DNA of 64,000 nucleotides from Cupriavidus necator (GTDB lineage Bacteria; Pseudomonadota; Gammaproteobacteria; Burkholderiales; Burkholderiaceae). The stretch covers positions 124,001 through 188,000 of the forward strand of contig NZ_SROX01000004.1 of the NCBI RefSeq assembly GCF_013141915.1. The letters run 5' to 3'. Numbering within the stretch: the first letter of the stretch is position 1; each line of letters starts with the position of its first letter. The notes beneath the pieces were generated by a model. It saw only the letters and a list, made by a program, of their open reading frames with translations, was not told the origin of the DNA and ran no database searches. The translations under genes were made by a program, and so were the position numbers. Below are positions 10,022-18,862 of the stretch, piece by piece.

Positions 10022-11680
10022 ATGCAAATCAAGGCGGACATCTCCCCCCAGGAGACCTCACCAACCACGACCGGCGGCGACGACTGCCCCTTGCGCTGGT
10101 TCGACGCGGATCTCGGCCCATTCGAATCGCTCGAGCGCTTGATCGCCGAGCACCCGGCTGATTTCTTCGCGGGCGAGCATTTTGATCCGGCCGGCGCCTG
10201 CGCCACGCGGGAAGAGCACTTCGCGTCGGTCGAGCTGCCCGAGACGCCAACGTCGCCGCAGGCGCATGCCGATCATCTGCTCAACGACGTATTCCGGCAC
10301 GTGATGCCGGTGGCCTCGCCGACGTTCGTCGGGCACATGACGTCGTCGCTGCCATCGTTCATGCCTTCGCTGGCCAAGGTGGTCACGGCGCTGAACCAGA
10401 ACGTCGTCAAGCTGGAAACCTCCGGCGCGCTGACGGGACTGGAGCGACAGGTCATCGGCATGCTGCACAAGCTGGTCTTTGCCGGGGACCGCGCGTTCTA
10501 TGCGAAATGGCTGCACGACGCCGACCACGCGCTCGGCGCGTTCTGTTCGGGCGGCACGGTCGCCAACCTCACCGCGCTCTGGGCCAGCCGCAACCAGCTG
10601 CTGGGCGCGCGTGACGGCTTCGCCGGCATCCATCGCGCCGGACTGGCGGCGGCGCTGCGCCATTACGGCCATGACGGTCTCGCGATCGTGGTCTCGGAGC
10701 GCGGACACTACTCGCTGCGCAAGGCCGCGGATGTCCTTGGCATCGGGCGCGACAACCTGGTGCCGGTCGGGGTCGATGCAGACGGTCGCATGCGCATCGA
10801 CCTGCTGCGCGACACCCTGCGTGAACTGCAGCAGCGCAACATCCGGCCAATGGCGATCGTCGGCATTGCGGGGACGACCGAGACCGGCGCGGTCGATCCG
10901 CTCGACGCGATGGCGGATGTTGCGCAAGAGGCCGGCTGCCATTTCCACGTGGATGCCGCCTGGGGCGGCGCAACGCTGCTGTCCGAGCGCGAGCGCTGGC
11001 GCTTCGCGGGCATCGAGCGGGCCGATTCCGTCGTCATCGACGCGCACAAGCAGTTCTACGTGCCGATGGGCGCGGGCATGGTGCTGTTCCGCAGCCCGGC
11101 GTGGACGCAGGAAATCATCCAGCATGCAAACTACATCGTGCGCAAGGGCTCCGTGGACCTGGGGCGCCATACGCTTGAAGGATCGCGCGGCGCGGCGGCG
11201 GTCATGCTCTACGCCAACCTGCACTTGCTCGGGCGCAAGGGGCTGGCGCAGTTGATCGAGCGCAGCATCGATAACGCCCGCTACTTTGCCTCGCTGATTG
11301 CGCAACAGCCGGATTTCGAGCTCGACAGCGACCCGCAGCTCTGCATCCTGACCTATCGGCATGTGCCGGAGACCGTCCGTGCCACGTTGGCCACGGCTGC
11401 AGCAGACAGGCGCGAGAAGATCCTCGAAGCGCTCGATGCGCTGACCATCAGCATCCAGGAAATGCAGCGCGATGCCGGCCGCTCGTTCATTTCGCGCACG
11501 CAGTTGGTATCAGCTCAGTGGGGTGGGCGCCCGATCGCCGTTTTCCGCGTGGTGCTGGCCAACCCGGATACGACGCCGGCAATCCTCCAGTCCATCCTGG
11601 ACGAACACCGCGCACTGGCCGCGGCCAGCCCGTGCATGGCGCCGCTAATGGCGCTGGTGGAGGCACCGGATGCCGCGTAA
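10022..11680 (+). CDS. Pyridoxal-phosphate-dependent decarboxylase, glutamate/aspartate decarboxylase group (PanP-like)
   Basis: Group II PLP decarboxylase. The cofactor-binding stretch FHVDAAWGG and the Schiff-base lysine in VVIDAHKQFYVPMGAGMV (codon 11048-11050) are present. The KQ-YVPMGAGMV context resembles the PanP type of aspartate 1-decarboxylase, which supplies beta-alanine for pantothenate in bacteria lacking PanD. Substrate is inferred only. Starting at ATG 10022 gives 552 residues, close to PanP length. A GTG at 9902 would add forty poorly conserved-looking residues. No strong ribosome binding site decides between them. The gene stands alone; a Bug gene converges from the right. 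Confidence 0.8.
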   Translation: MQIKADISPQETSPTTTGGDDCPLRWFDADLGPFESLERLIAEHPADFFAGEHFDPAGACATREEHFASVELPETPTSPQAHADHLLNDVFRHVMPVASPTFVGHMTSSLPSFMPSLAKVVTALNQNVVKLETSGALTGLERQVIGMLHKLVFAGDRAFYAKWLHDADHALGAFCSGGTVANLTALWASRNQLLGARDGFAGIHRAGLAAALRHYGHDGLAIVVSERGHYSLRKAADVLGIGRDNLVPVGVDADGRMRIDLLRDTLRELQQRNIRPMAIVGIAGTTETGAVDPLDAMADVAQEAGCHFHVDAAWGGATLLSERERWRFAGIERADSVVIDAHKQFYVPMGAGMVLFRSPAWTQEIIQHANYIVRKGSVDLGRHTLEGSRGAAAVMLYANLHLLGRKGLAQLIERSIDNARYFASLIAQQPDFELDSDPQLCILTYRHVPETVRATLATAAADRREKILEALDALTISIQEMQRDAGRSFISRTQLVSAQWGGRPIAVFRVVLANPDTTPAILQSILDEHRALAAASPCMAPLMALVEAPDAA

Positions 11681-11750
11681 GGCCTGACGGTCTCCGGCCC
11701 GCCCGCCTTTGGCGGCGTGTCGCTTGCGGTACACCACCGGCATGCCCCGC

Positions 11751-12743
11751 TCATTCCGGCACCACTCCGGCTCCCTGGATGATCTTGCCCCATTTCGACA
11801 CCTCGGACCGCTGGAACGCTGTGAAGGCTGCCGACTGCTTGCCTTCCGGCTCGACCCCGAGCGTACGCAGGCGGTGCTGGACAGTTGGCGTGGCAACCAC
11901 CGCGGCAATCTCGCGGGCAAGCCGATCTACGATCGGCTTTGGTGTGCCCGCGGGCGCAAAAACCCCCTGCCATGACTGCATCTCGAAGCCCTTCAGGCCC
12001 TGGTCAGCCAGCGGCTTAACTCCCGGCAGGCTCGAGAGTTCATGCGTAGCCGTCACGCCGATGGCACGCACGCGCTTGCCGTCGAGCATCGGCTTGGCGG
12101 CCGCCACGGTTTCGAACACCAGGTCGATCTGCCCCCCGATCAGGTCCGTCATCGCCGCCGCGCCACCCTTATAGGAAATCTGCTGCAACTGCGTGCCGGT
12201 GATGCTCTGGAACAACTGGCCGGACAATTGTTGCGAACTGCCTGGCCCCGCCGTGCCGAACGTCAGGGAGCCTGGCTTGGCCTTCAGCGCGGCGACGATC
12301 TGATCCACCGACTTGTACTGGCTGCTGTTGGACACCACCAGCACGTTGCTCACCGTGCCGATCAAGTTGACGGCCACGAAGTCCTTGACCGGGTCGTAGC
12401 CAAGCTTCTTGTAGAAGAACGGATTGACGGCGTGGGTGGTGATGGTGCCGCCCATGATGGTGTACCCGTCGGGATCGGCACGCGCAACGAACTGCGTTCC
12501 CAGGATGCCGGATACTCCGGGCTTGTTCTCGATGACGACCGGCTGCCCCAACCTTTGCGAGAGGCCTTCGGCCACAATGCGGGCGGTGGCATCCGATACG
12601 CCGCCAGGCGAGAATGGCACCACGTACTTGATGGGCTTGCCAGGCCAGGAATCGGCCCTTGCACCCGGCGCAGCCATGACGAACGGCGACAACGCCGCAA
12701 TCGTCAGGGCGGCCTGCAACGCACGGCGAAATACGGGATTCAT
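11751..12743 (-). CDS. Bug-family periplasmic substrate-binding protein (TctC type)
   Basis: Periplasmic receptor for a carboxylate or related small molecule. The signal peptide covers about residues 1-30 (MNPVFRRALQAALTIAALSP, then an AxA-type end in PGARA). The mature part opens with the Bug hallmark WPGKPIKYVVPFSPGG and contains TFGTAGPGSSQQLSG. The ATG at 12741-12743 follows GGAGACAAAAC, a good ribosome binding site, and is preferred to a further-upstream start. It has 330 residues, as usual. No TctA/TctB membrane genes are nearby. It is the last gene of the aldolase/HisD-like/SDR operon and probably senses or imports that pathway's substrate. Confidence 0.9.
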   Translation of the reverse strand: MNPVFRRALQAALTIAALSPFVMAAPGARADSWPGKPIKYVVPFSPGGVSDATARIVAEGLSQRLGQPVVIENKPGVSGILGTQFVARADPDGYTIMGGTITTHAVNPFFYKKLGYDPVKDFVAVNLIGTVSNVLVVSNSSQYKSVDQIVAALKAKPGSLTFGTAGPGSSQQLSGQLFQSITGTQLQQISYKGGAAAMTDLIGGQIDLVFETVAAAKPMLDGKRVRAIGVTATHELSSLPGVKPLADQGLKGFEMQSWQGVFAPAGTPKPIVDRLAREIAAVVATPTVQHRLRTLGVEPEGKQSAAFTAFQRSEVSKWGKIIQGAGVVPE

Positions 12744-12778
12744 GTTTTGTCTCCAGTTATTGTGAAAGAGGTGCCGCT

Positions 12779-13555
12779 TCAATAGAGCGGTCGGCCGCCG
12801 TCAACGGGGATCGCCACGCCGGTTGTAAATTGCATCGCGCCGGCCACCGCCAGCACCGTGGTGGCGACCTCGTCCGGATGCGCCAGTCGCCCAAGCGGCG
12901 TAAGCCTCGCCTGCGCGTCCCGCCACGCCGGGTCCATCGCGCCCACGAAATCGGTGTCGACCAGGCCAGGCGATACAGAAACCACGCGAATGTGCGGCGC
13001 CAACGCACGCGCCAGCGAAGCCGTCAGATTGTCCAACGCCGCCTTCGATGCGCAATAGGCGATATTGCTGCCGGTCGCGGTGCGCGCCGCGACCGACGAA
13101 ATATTGACAACGACGGCGTCTTCCGCCGCCTCCAGCAGCGGCCGGAATGCCCGGACCATGGCGATGGGACCGCGCACATTGGTGGCAAGGATCGTGTCGA
13201 TCAGTTCGTCGTCGAGCGCATCGAGGTCATGGTGCGGCACGTAGCGAGTAGTGCCGGCGCAGTTGACCAGGACATCCACGCGCCCGAACGCTTCGGTCAC
13301 GACAGCTGCCGCGCGCCGGAGTGCGTCGCTTTCCGTCACCGGCAACGCCACGGCGACGTGACGCCCTTGCGCAGCAGCCTGGAGACTATCGGCAAGGGCG
13401 CCGGCTGTTTCGCTGGCGCGGTTGTACCCCACCACCATCGACGCGCCTGCCGAGGCGAACGCGCGGCAAATGGCCGTCCCGAGGCCTCCGGTGGCGCCCG
13501 TGATCAGCACCACTTTGCCGCTGAAATCGAGTTGGCCACGCATGCCCGCGCTCAT
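12779..13555 (-). CDS. Short-chain dehydrogenase/reductase
   Basis: NAD(P)-dependent oxidoreductase of the classical SDR type, 258 residues. It shows the cofactor motif GATGGLG, the NAG-equivalent NCAGT, a catalytic Ser in ISSVAAR, and the YxxxK pair in IAYCASK. The C-terminal [12 protein letters not shown] and VDGG are typical. The ATG at 13553-13555 overlaps the stop of the HisD-like gene (ATGA), so the two are co-translated. A second in-frame ATG at 13543 would remove four residues. It probably acts on a hydroxyl or carbonyl in the same pathway as its operon partners. Substrate unknown. Confidence 0.88.
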   Translation of the reverse strand: MSAGMRGQLDFSGKVVLITGATGGLGTAICRAFASAGASMVVGYNRASETAGALADSLQAAAQGRHVAVALPVTESDALRRAAAVVTEAFGRVDVLVNCAGTTRYVPHHDLDALDDELIDTILATNVRGPIAMVRAFRPLLEAAEDAVVVNISSVAARTATGSNIAYCASKAALDNLTASLARALAPHIRVVSVSPGLVDTDFVGAMDPAWRDAQARLTPLGRLAHPDEVATTVLAVAGAMQFTTGVAIPVDGGRPLY

Positions 13556-14844
13556 GCTGCCTGGCGTGTCTTGCCATAGCGGCGCACACGGATATCGGCT
13601 TGTTCCTTGTGGCCGGCAAAGCCTTCCAGCGCGCACAGCCGTGAGCAGTATTCGCCGATCATCGCCGAGGCCTCGTCCGTGGTCACGCGCTGGTAGGTGC
13701 AGGTCTTGATGAACTTGCCCACCCACAGCCCGCCGGTGTAGCGCGCCGCCCGGGTGGTTGGCAGCGTGTGGTTGGTGCCGATGACCTTGTCGCCATAGGA
13801 CACGTTGGTGCGCGCGCCTAGAAAGAGTGCGCCGTAGTTCGTCATGTTCGCCAGGAAATAGTCCGGATCGCGCGTCATGACCTGTACATGCTCGGACGCA
13901 ATGCGGTCCGCTTCGGCAACCATCTCCTCGTACGAATCGCACAGGATGATCTCGCCATATTCTTCCCAGGCCACGCGTGCGATCGGCGCTGTCGGCAGGA
14001 CCGCCAGTTGCCGCTCGATCTCCGCCGGAACCGCCTCGGCCAGCGCTCGCGAATTCGTCAGCAGGATGGCCGGCGAGTTCGGGCCGTGCTCGGCCTGGCC
14101 CAGCAGGTCGGCCACCGCCAGTTCGGCGTCGCAAGTGTCGTCGGCGATGATCAGCGTCTCGGTCGGGCCGGCCAGCAGGTCGATGCCTACACGGCCGAAG
14201 AGCTGGCGCTTGGCTTCGGCCACATACGCATTGCCGGGGCCGACAATCATGTCGACAGGCGCGATATGCTCCGTGCCCAGCGCCATGGCGGCGATGGCCT
14301 GCACCCCGCCCATGCAGTAGATCTCGTCAGCGCCGGCAAGGTGCATGGCGGCAACGATCGCCGGCGAGGGCTTGCCGTCGAACGGGGGCGCCGCGGCAAT
14401 CACGCGCTTGACTCCCGCCACTTTTGCCGTGAGCACGCTCATGTGGGCCGACGCCACCAGCGGATACTTGCCGCCCGGGATGTAGCAGCCAACGCTGTTG
14501 ACCGGGAGGTTCTTATGGCCCAACACCACGCCGGGCAGCGTCTCGACCTCGACATCGCGCATCGAATCCTTCTGGATCTGCGCGAAGCGGCGGACCTGGT
14601 CCTGGGCAAAGCGGATATCGGAAAGCACTGCCGGCGACAACGACGCCACGCAGGCTTCGATCTCGGCTTGGGACAGGCGGAAGCTTTCTGGCTGCCACTT
14701 GTCGAATTGCGCGGAGTACTCGCGAACGGCGGCGTCGCCACGTTCCGCGATCTGCGCCAGGATGCCGGCCACGGTGTCGCGCACCTGGGCCTGGATTTCC
14801 GCCTTCACTTCCTGCGGCTTTGATGTCTTCAAATGCTGTGCCAT
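13552..14844 (-). CDS. Histidinol dehydrogenase family protein (catabolic paralogue)
   Basis: Zinc- and NAD-dependent four-electron alcohol dehydrogenase of the HisD fold, 430 residues. The sequence shows the NAD-binding/PGGKYPL region, [23 protein letters not shown], and the zinc-ligand pair in [22 protein letters not shown] and EGFAGHKEQ supply the later metal ligand positions. It is surrounded by an SDR, an aldolase and a Bug receptor rather than his genes. It is therefore more likely a catabolic paralogue, like the sulfopropanediol dehydrogenase HpsN, oxidising an alcohol to a carboxylate. The ATG at 14844 follows AGAGGA and gives the normal HisD length. Confidence 0.85.
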   Translation of the reverse strand: MAQHLKTSKPQEVKAEIQAQVRDTVAGILAQIAERGDAAVREYSAQFDKWQPESFRLSQAEIEACVASLSPAVLSDIRFAQDQVRRFAQIQKDSMRDVEVETLPGVVLGHKNLPVNSVGCYIPGGKYPLVASAHMSVLTAKVAGVKRVIAAAPPFDGKPSPAIVAAMHLAGADEIYCMGGVQAIAAMALGTEHIAPVDMIVGPGNAYVAEAKRQLFGRVGIDLLAGPTETLIIADDTCDAELAVADLLGQAEHGPNSPAILLTNSRALAEAVPAEIERQLAVLPTAPIARVAWEEYGEIILCDSYEEMVAEADRIASEHVQVMTRDPDYFLANMTNYGALFLGARTNVSYGDKVIGTNHTLPTTRAARYTGGLWVGKFIKTCTYQRVTTDEASAMIGEYCSRLCALEGFAGHKEQADIRVRRYGKTRQAA

Positions 14845-14980
14845 GCGAGTCCTCTTCTGGAGTTCGATACGCGTGCACGATGCCGGGTCGAAAAGCGTCC
14901 CGCCGCGTGCCGCGGTCCTGTCTGGTCTGGGATCGTGTGTCATCGGCCGCTGCCTCTGGACCGGCCGAGCTGGTGCGGGT

Positions 14981-15772
14981 CTAGTAGCGCAAGGCCGCCG
15001 CCTGGGCGTCGTGCCCCGGCTGCGCCGCCTGCCGCAATGCCTGCGTGATCACGCTGGTGGCGACCGTTGCGAAATACCGCGCGCCAAACTCGCCGTAGCG
15101 CAGCTCGTCGTCGGGACTCAGCGCGATAATCCCCGCACACTTGCCCTGCCCATGGATCGCCCGCAATGCCTGCTCGATGGCCGCCGCCACGGCTGGCGCC
15201 TTCCAGTCGTTGCCATAGCCCATTGCGTGCGCCAGGTCATTCGGGCCGACAAAGACGGCGTCGATGCCGTCCACGGAGGCGATTTCCGCCGCGTTGGCTA
15301 CACCCTCGGGGGTTTCAATCATCGCGATCAGCGCCACGCCTTCGTTGCTGCGCGCCGTATGCGCAGCGCCGGGAAAGGCGCCATAGCCAGCGGCACGGCC
15401 ACTGAAGGCGCTGCCGCGGCGTCCTACAGACGGATATCTCACGCGCTGCACCAGCTCGCGGGCAGCATCAGCGGTCTCGATCATCGGCACCTGAACGCCG
15501 CTGGCGCCCATGTCGAGCACGCGCGGCACATCCTCGAGAAAGCAACGCACGACGGGAATAATCCCGCTTGCGCGCGCCGCCCGAAGCATGTGCTCGGTGG
15601 TTTCGAAGTCTGCCGCGCCGTGCTCGTTGTCGAGGATGGCGAAGGTAAAGCCCGCATAGGCGCACATCTCCACGATGGCCGGACTGGGCAAGGCCGTGAA
15701 GATGCCGCGCAGGGTCTTGCCGCTGCGCAACAGCGCCGGCAGACGGTCGTCGATCGGGTGTTGGATAGTCAT
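14981..15772 (-). CDS. HpcH/HpaI-family aldolase (2-oxo-acid aldolase or related lyase)
   Basis: Class II metal-dependent aldolase expected to cleave a 4-hydroxy-2-oxo acid or a 2-keto-3-deoxy sugar acid to pyruvate and an aldehyde. The motifs are the active-site His in [10 protein letters not shown], Arg in IPVVRC, the metal ligand Glu in [10 protein letters not shown] and Asp in [26 protein letters not shown] is typical of the family. The 263 residues are normal. It is first in an operon with the HisD-like dehydrogenase, SDR and Bug, and divergent from a LysR gene, its likely regulator. A GTG at 15781 is an alternative start; the ATG at 15772 is preferred. Confidence 0.88.
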   Translation of the reverse strand: MTIQHPIDDRLPALLRSGKTLRGIFTALPSPAIVEMCAYAGFTFAILDNEHGAADFETTEHMLRAARASGIIPVVRCFLEDVPRVLDMGASGVQVPMIETADAARELVQRVRYPSVGRRGSAFSGRAAGYGAFPGAAHTARSNEGVALIAMIETPEGVANAAEIASVDGIDAVFVGPNDLAHAMGYGNDWKAPAVAAAIEQALRAIHGQGKCAGIIALSPDDELRYGEFGARYFATVATSVITQALRQAAQPGHDAQAAALRY

Positions 15773-15872
15773 GTCTCGCACTTTCGTTGTCTTTGCGTAA
15801 CGGCGGTAACTCCGGTGAAGACATTCTGCTTTCGCGCGAGTTATATTTCCAATATTAGTTATGTATCTGATT

Positions 15873-15889
15873 TATACAGCGCCTGTATA
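15873..15889. promoter_or_regulatory. Perfect palindrome overlapping the LysR start codon
   Basis: TATACAG-CGC-CTGTATA is a perfect 7-base inverted repeat with a 3-base centre. Its last base is the A of the LysR ATG. It sits in an unusually AT-rich stretch (15838-15890) between the divergent aldolase operon and the LysR gene. LysR proteins often bind dyads in such positions for autoregulation. That role is inferred from placement only. Confidence 0.6.
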
Positions 15890-16827
15890 TGTACAACCCG
15901 CTCGAACTACGTGTGCTGACTTCCTTCCTGGTGCTGGCCGAGGAACTGAATTTCACGCGTGCCGCGCGACGGCTCAACATGACCCAGCCGCCGCTGAGCC
16001 TCCAGATCAAGCAGCTCGAGGCCCAGATCGGGGCGCAACTGTTCGAGCGTAGCAAGCGCAGCGTACGGCTCACTGCCGCGGGCCAGGTGTTGCGCGTGGA
16101 AGCCGAGAAGTTGTTCGACATTGAACATCGCGCACGGCAAATGGTGGCGCAGGCGGACCGCGGCGAGAATGCAGAGCATCTCGGCATAGGCCTGACGGCA
16201 ATCTCTGCGATCGAACTGGTGCCCGAGATACTGCGACGCTTCTCGGCGCGGGTACCCGGCGGCCTGTACTCCTTGCGCGAGAACAGTTCGGAAGCGATGA
16301 TGCAACTGCTGCTGCGCAATGAACTGGACGTTGCGATATTGCGCCCCCCTGTCACCGATCCCCGGCTGCAGGCGCGGCGCCTGATGTCCGAACCCTATGT
16401 CCTTGCCGTACCGGCGGCGCATCCGTTGGCGGCGAAGCGGAAGATCGCCGTGCGCGACCTCAATGGCCACAGCCTGGCCACGCCGGAACGGCGCTATGGC
16501 CAATACGCGCACGACCTGATGCTGACCTGGCTCGCCGAGCATAACGTGGTGCCGTCCCGCATGCACGATGGTGCCCGCCACCATGCCATGATGTCGATGG
16601 TGGCGGCGGGCATTGCGGTGTCCCTCGTGCCCGCATCGGCCGCCGCGCAACCGATAAAGGGCGTGGTCTATCGACGGCTAGCGAACCCGGACGTGCCCTC
16701 GCTCGAGCTATGGGTGGCCTTCCATAAGGAAATCGGCAATCCGATGACCCTGCCGTTCGTGGAGCAGGCGGTGGAAACCGCGGCGGGTTATAAGGTAGAT
16801 GAGCGCTGCTTCGCCCACCCGACATGA
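15889..16827 (+). CDS. LysR-family transcriptional regulator
   Basis: DNA-binding regulator of 312 residues. The N-terminal winged helix (residues 1-65) contains LNFTRAARRLNMTQPPLSLQ and a linker helix, and the rest is the periplasmic-binding-like effector domain (about 90-300). It is divergent from the aldolase/HisD-like/SDR/Bug operon across about 116 bases, the usual LysR arrangement, so it probably controls that operon. There is no visible Shine-Dalgarno sequence before the ATG, and a perfect palindrome abuts it. The stop overlaps the start of the next gene. Confidence 0.9.
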   Translation: MYNPLELRVLTSFLVLAEELNFTRAARRLNMTQPPLSLQIKQLEAQIGAQLFERSKRSVRLTAAGQVLRVEAEKLFDIEHRARQMVAQADRGENAEHLGIGLTAISAIELVPEILRRFSARVPGGLYSLRENSSEAMMQLLLRNELDVAILRPPVTDPRLQARRLMSEPYVLAVPAAHPLAAKRKIAVRDLNGHSLATPERRYGQYAHDLMLTWLAEHNVVPSRMHDGARHHAMMSMVAAGIAVSLVPASAAAQPIKGVVYRRLANPDVPSLELWVAFHKEIGNPMTLPFVEQAVETAAGYKVDERCFAHPT

Positions 16828-17735
16828 TTAAGGACCCGTCCGCGCTGCCCCCGGGTTGCGCGCTAATCGCTATGAAATCGGCTCGAGCCCCCGCATCCGA
16901 CGAGCGCATCGACAATGTTCCGGCATGGGCCGCGCACCGTTTCAGCCCATTGCGGCAATCGCTGGCAGCGGCCGGGTTCGCCGCGAGCGGCCTGCTCGGG
17001 ACCGCGTGTCATGACGTGCACGCCGGCCAGATCTGCGATGCGCCGTATATTCATGATGGCGGGCGGATCCGCTTTGAAGCGGACGGACTGACGCCGATGA
17101 CCACGCTTGCCTTCTTCCGCAACGTGAATGATCTCGAGCGCGATTTTTGTTCGCTCGATCTCGATATCTACTCCAAGTCTGCGCTGCGGCGCCTGATGGG
17201 GCCACCCGTCGAGACCGTGCAGCGCCATCGGCTGGTGATTGACGAACGCTCGGGGCAACCGGTCGTGCGCAGCCTGAATGCCCGCGTTCAGGCACTGGGC
17301 CAGTACACGGAGCTGGTCGGGGAGATGACCACCAATTCCAACGGACTGCTGCTTTATCCGCCCGCGCTGGTCGAAGGGCAGGTCCTTCCCCCGGAGACGT
17401 TCTCATCGCGCTACGTCTTTCGTATCGTGGATCGCCGCACCGGCACCAAGGTTTCGGATTTCGTGGGCTCCAATGTCCGCCTGACTTTGTCCGAGCGGAT
17501 CGTGGGGCCACGGCAGCGCTTGCAGCTCGCTTCCGGCACGCTGCTGTGCTGGCCCATCCGTTATACCAAGTTCGTTGACCCAGGCAGGTTCCGGCTGGTC
17601 GATACGGATATCGAACTGGAACCCACCGTGCTCGACATGACCGACTGGTATTGTCCCGCCCGGCGCTTCGTCATGCGCCAGGAGGTTCGCTACCAGGGTC
17701 ACTTGCAGGTGGTCGATGTGATGGAGATTGAATAG
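16824..17735 (+). CDS. Hypothetical exported protein
   Basis: I do not recognise this 303-residue protein. It begins by overlapping the LysR stop codon (ATGA). A hydrophobic segment near residues 45-60 (QSLAAAGFAASGLLGTAC) could be a late signal sequence or anchor; ATG 16872 would bring it closer to the N-terminus. The remainder is soluble, mixed in charge, with a Cys near residue 71 and several beta-rich looking stretches such as RYVFRIVDRRTGTKVSDFVG. Coupling to the LysR suggests co-transcription but not function. The LysR regulator and this protein may be unrelated in role. Confidence 0.6.
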   Translation: MIKDPSALPPGCALIAMKSARAPASDERIDNVPAWAAHRFSPLRQSLAAAGFAASGLLGTACHDVHAGQICDAPYIHDGGRIRFEADGLTPMTTLAFFRNVNDLERDFCSLDLDIYSKSALRRLMGPPVETVQRHRLVIDERSGQPVVRSLNARVQALGQYTELVGEMTTNSNGLLLYPPALVEGQVLPPETFSSRYVFRIVDRRTGTKVSDFVGSNVRLTLSERIVGPRQRLQLASGTLLCWPIRYTKFVDPGRFRLVDTDIELEPTVLDMTDWYCPARRFVMRQEVRYQGHLQVVDVMEIE

Positions 17736-17978
17736 AGCCACCGCAACCGCACGCCAGCAGGCCGCCATCGCGAACTACGACGCCGCGCGCAGCGTCGATG
17801 CCGCTCGCGCGCGCACGAACGCCGCCAACATCCGGATGCCAGCGGAACTGGACGATCTGTTGCTGGCGGCGAGCCAGGCCGAAGTATCTTGGTGGTCTCA
17901 CAAGATCACGCACTGTCTCGCATTCACCCTGTGCGAGCGGGGAGGCGCAATCCGAATCGGCGGCGGGAATGGTCAACT

Positions 17979-17992
17979 AAAATATATATAAT
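17979..17992. promoter_or_regulatory. AT-rich promoter element before the GntR gene
   Basis: AAAATATATATAAT stands out against high-GC surroundings and lies about 37 bases before the GTG of the GntR gene, where a -10 region is expected. Its AAAATATATAT core recurs in the promoter region of the aromatic operon at 23593. This suggests a shared regulator or simply a shared AT-rich promoter type. The 293 bases between 17736 and 18028 contain no convincing gene; a frame at 17728-17991 lacks support. Confidence 0.45.
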
Positions 17993-18028
17993 CACTGAAC
18001 GCATCTAACATTCCGCGAGATTTCATCC

Positions 18029-18808
18029 GTGCCGACCAAGCCTTCAAAGACCACCGACAGGGTCGAAGCTGCCGTGCTGCCGCAAGACCTGGGGGGACGC
18101 ACCTGGGCATCGATCCTTGAGCAGACGGTCCGCGAAGACATCATCAACGGCAAGCTGCCCGCAGGCAGCAAGCTGCGCCTCAAGGAGCTTGCCGAGCACT
18201 ACCAGGCCGGCGTGATCCCGTTGCGCGAGGCGTTGTCACGGCTGTGCACGACTGGTTTTGTGCTGGCCATCGACCAGAAGGGATTTCGCGTCGCTGAGCT
18301 GTCGCCGGAGGAATTGCTGGATATCACCCGGGTCAGGCAGCAGATCGAGACCAGCGCATTGCGCGACGCGATCGTGTCCGCCGACATTACCTGGGAAGGA
18401 GAGGTCGTGGCCGCACATCATCGCCTCACGCGCATCCCGATGGTCATCCGCGGACAGGGGGGCGCGCTGAACCCGGAATGGGAAGCCGCGCATACGTCCT
18501 TCCATGAGGTGCTGATCGCCGGCTGCCGCTCGCCCTGGTTGCGTCGCTTCTCGACGGTGCTGCGCGACCAGACCGCACGCTACCGATTTCTTTCGCTGGC
18601 CGTGCCCAAGGCGGAACGCACCCGTGACGTGGCCGCCGAGCACGAAGCCATAGTCAGTGCCATCCTGGCGCGGGATGCGAACAAGGCCTGCAAGCTGCTG
18701 GCGGAACATTTCCAGCAGACCACCGACCTGGTGCTGAAGTATTTGCAGCAACAGAAATCCGGCACCACGCGAAAGCGCCGCGGCGCGACTGCAGAAGCTG
18801 CCATTTGA
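18029..18808 (+). CDS. GntR-family (FadR/FCD type) transcriptional regulator
   Basis: Regulator of 259 residues with an N-terminal winged helix (about residues 25-95). The pattern VREDIINGKLPAGSKLRLKE and a recognition helix VIPLREALSRLCTTGFV are visible. A C-terminal all-helical FCD ligand domain follows, with TRVRQQIETSALRDAI and HHxH-like metal positions such as AAHTSFHEVL. The start is GTG. It sits beside, and convergent to, the aromatic meta-cleavage operon. An AT-rich element shared with that operon's promoter makes it the most likely regulator. The inducer is probably a pathway intermediate (inference). Confidence 0.88.
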   Translation: MPTKPSKTTDRVEAAVLPQDLGGRTWASILEQTVREDIINGKLPAGSKLRLKELAEHYQAGVIPLREALSRLCTTGFVLAIDQKGFRVAELSPEELLDITRVRQQIETSALRDAIVSADITWEGEVVAAHHRLTRIPMVIRGQGGALNPEWEAAHTSFHEVLIAGCRSPWLRRFSTVLRDQTARYRFLSLAVPKAERTRDVAAEHEAIVSAILARDANKACKLLAEHFQQTTDLVLKYLQQQKSGTTRKRRGATAEAAI

Positions 18809-18862
18809 GCCGCATGGCGGCCACGGCGCAGCCGCAACGGGAGTAACGACGCGCTCCCGGCC

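Noticed and set aside
13552..14844. Naming the HisD-like gene hisD or hpsN
   Set aside because: Context is not histidine synthesis, and no sulfolyase or other sulfopropanediol genes are present. I kept a family-level name.
17728..17991. 87-residue frame before the GntR gene
   Set aside because: It overlaps the end of the preceding gene and has no ribosome binding site or recognisable family. It may be decayed coding sequence, but I cannot support a gene.
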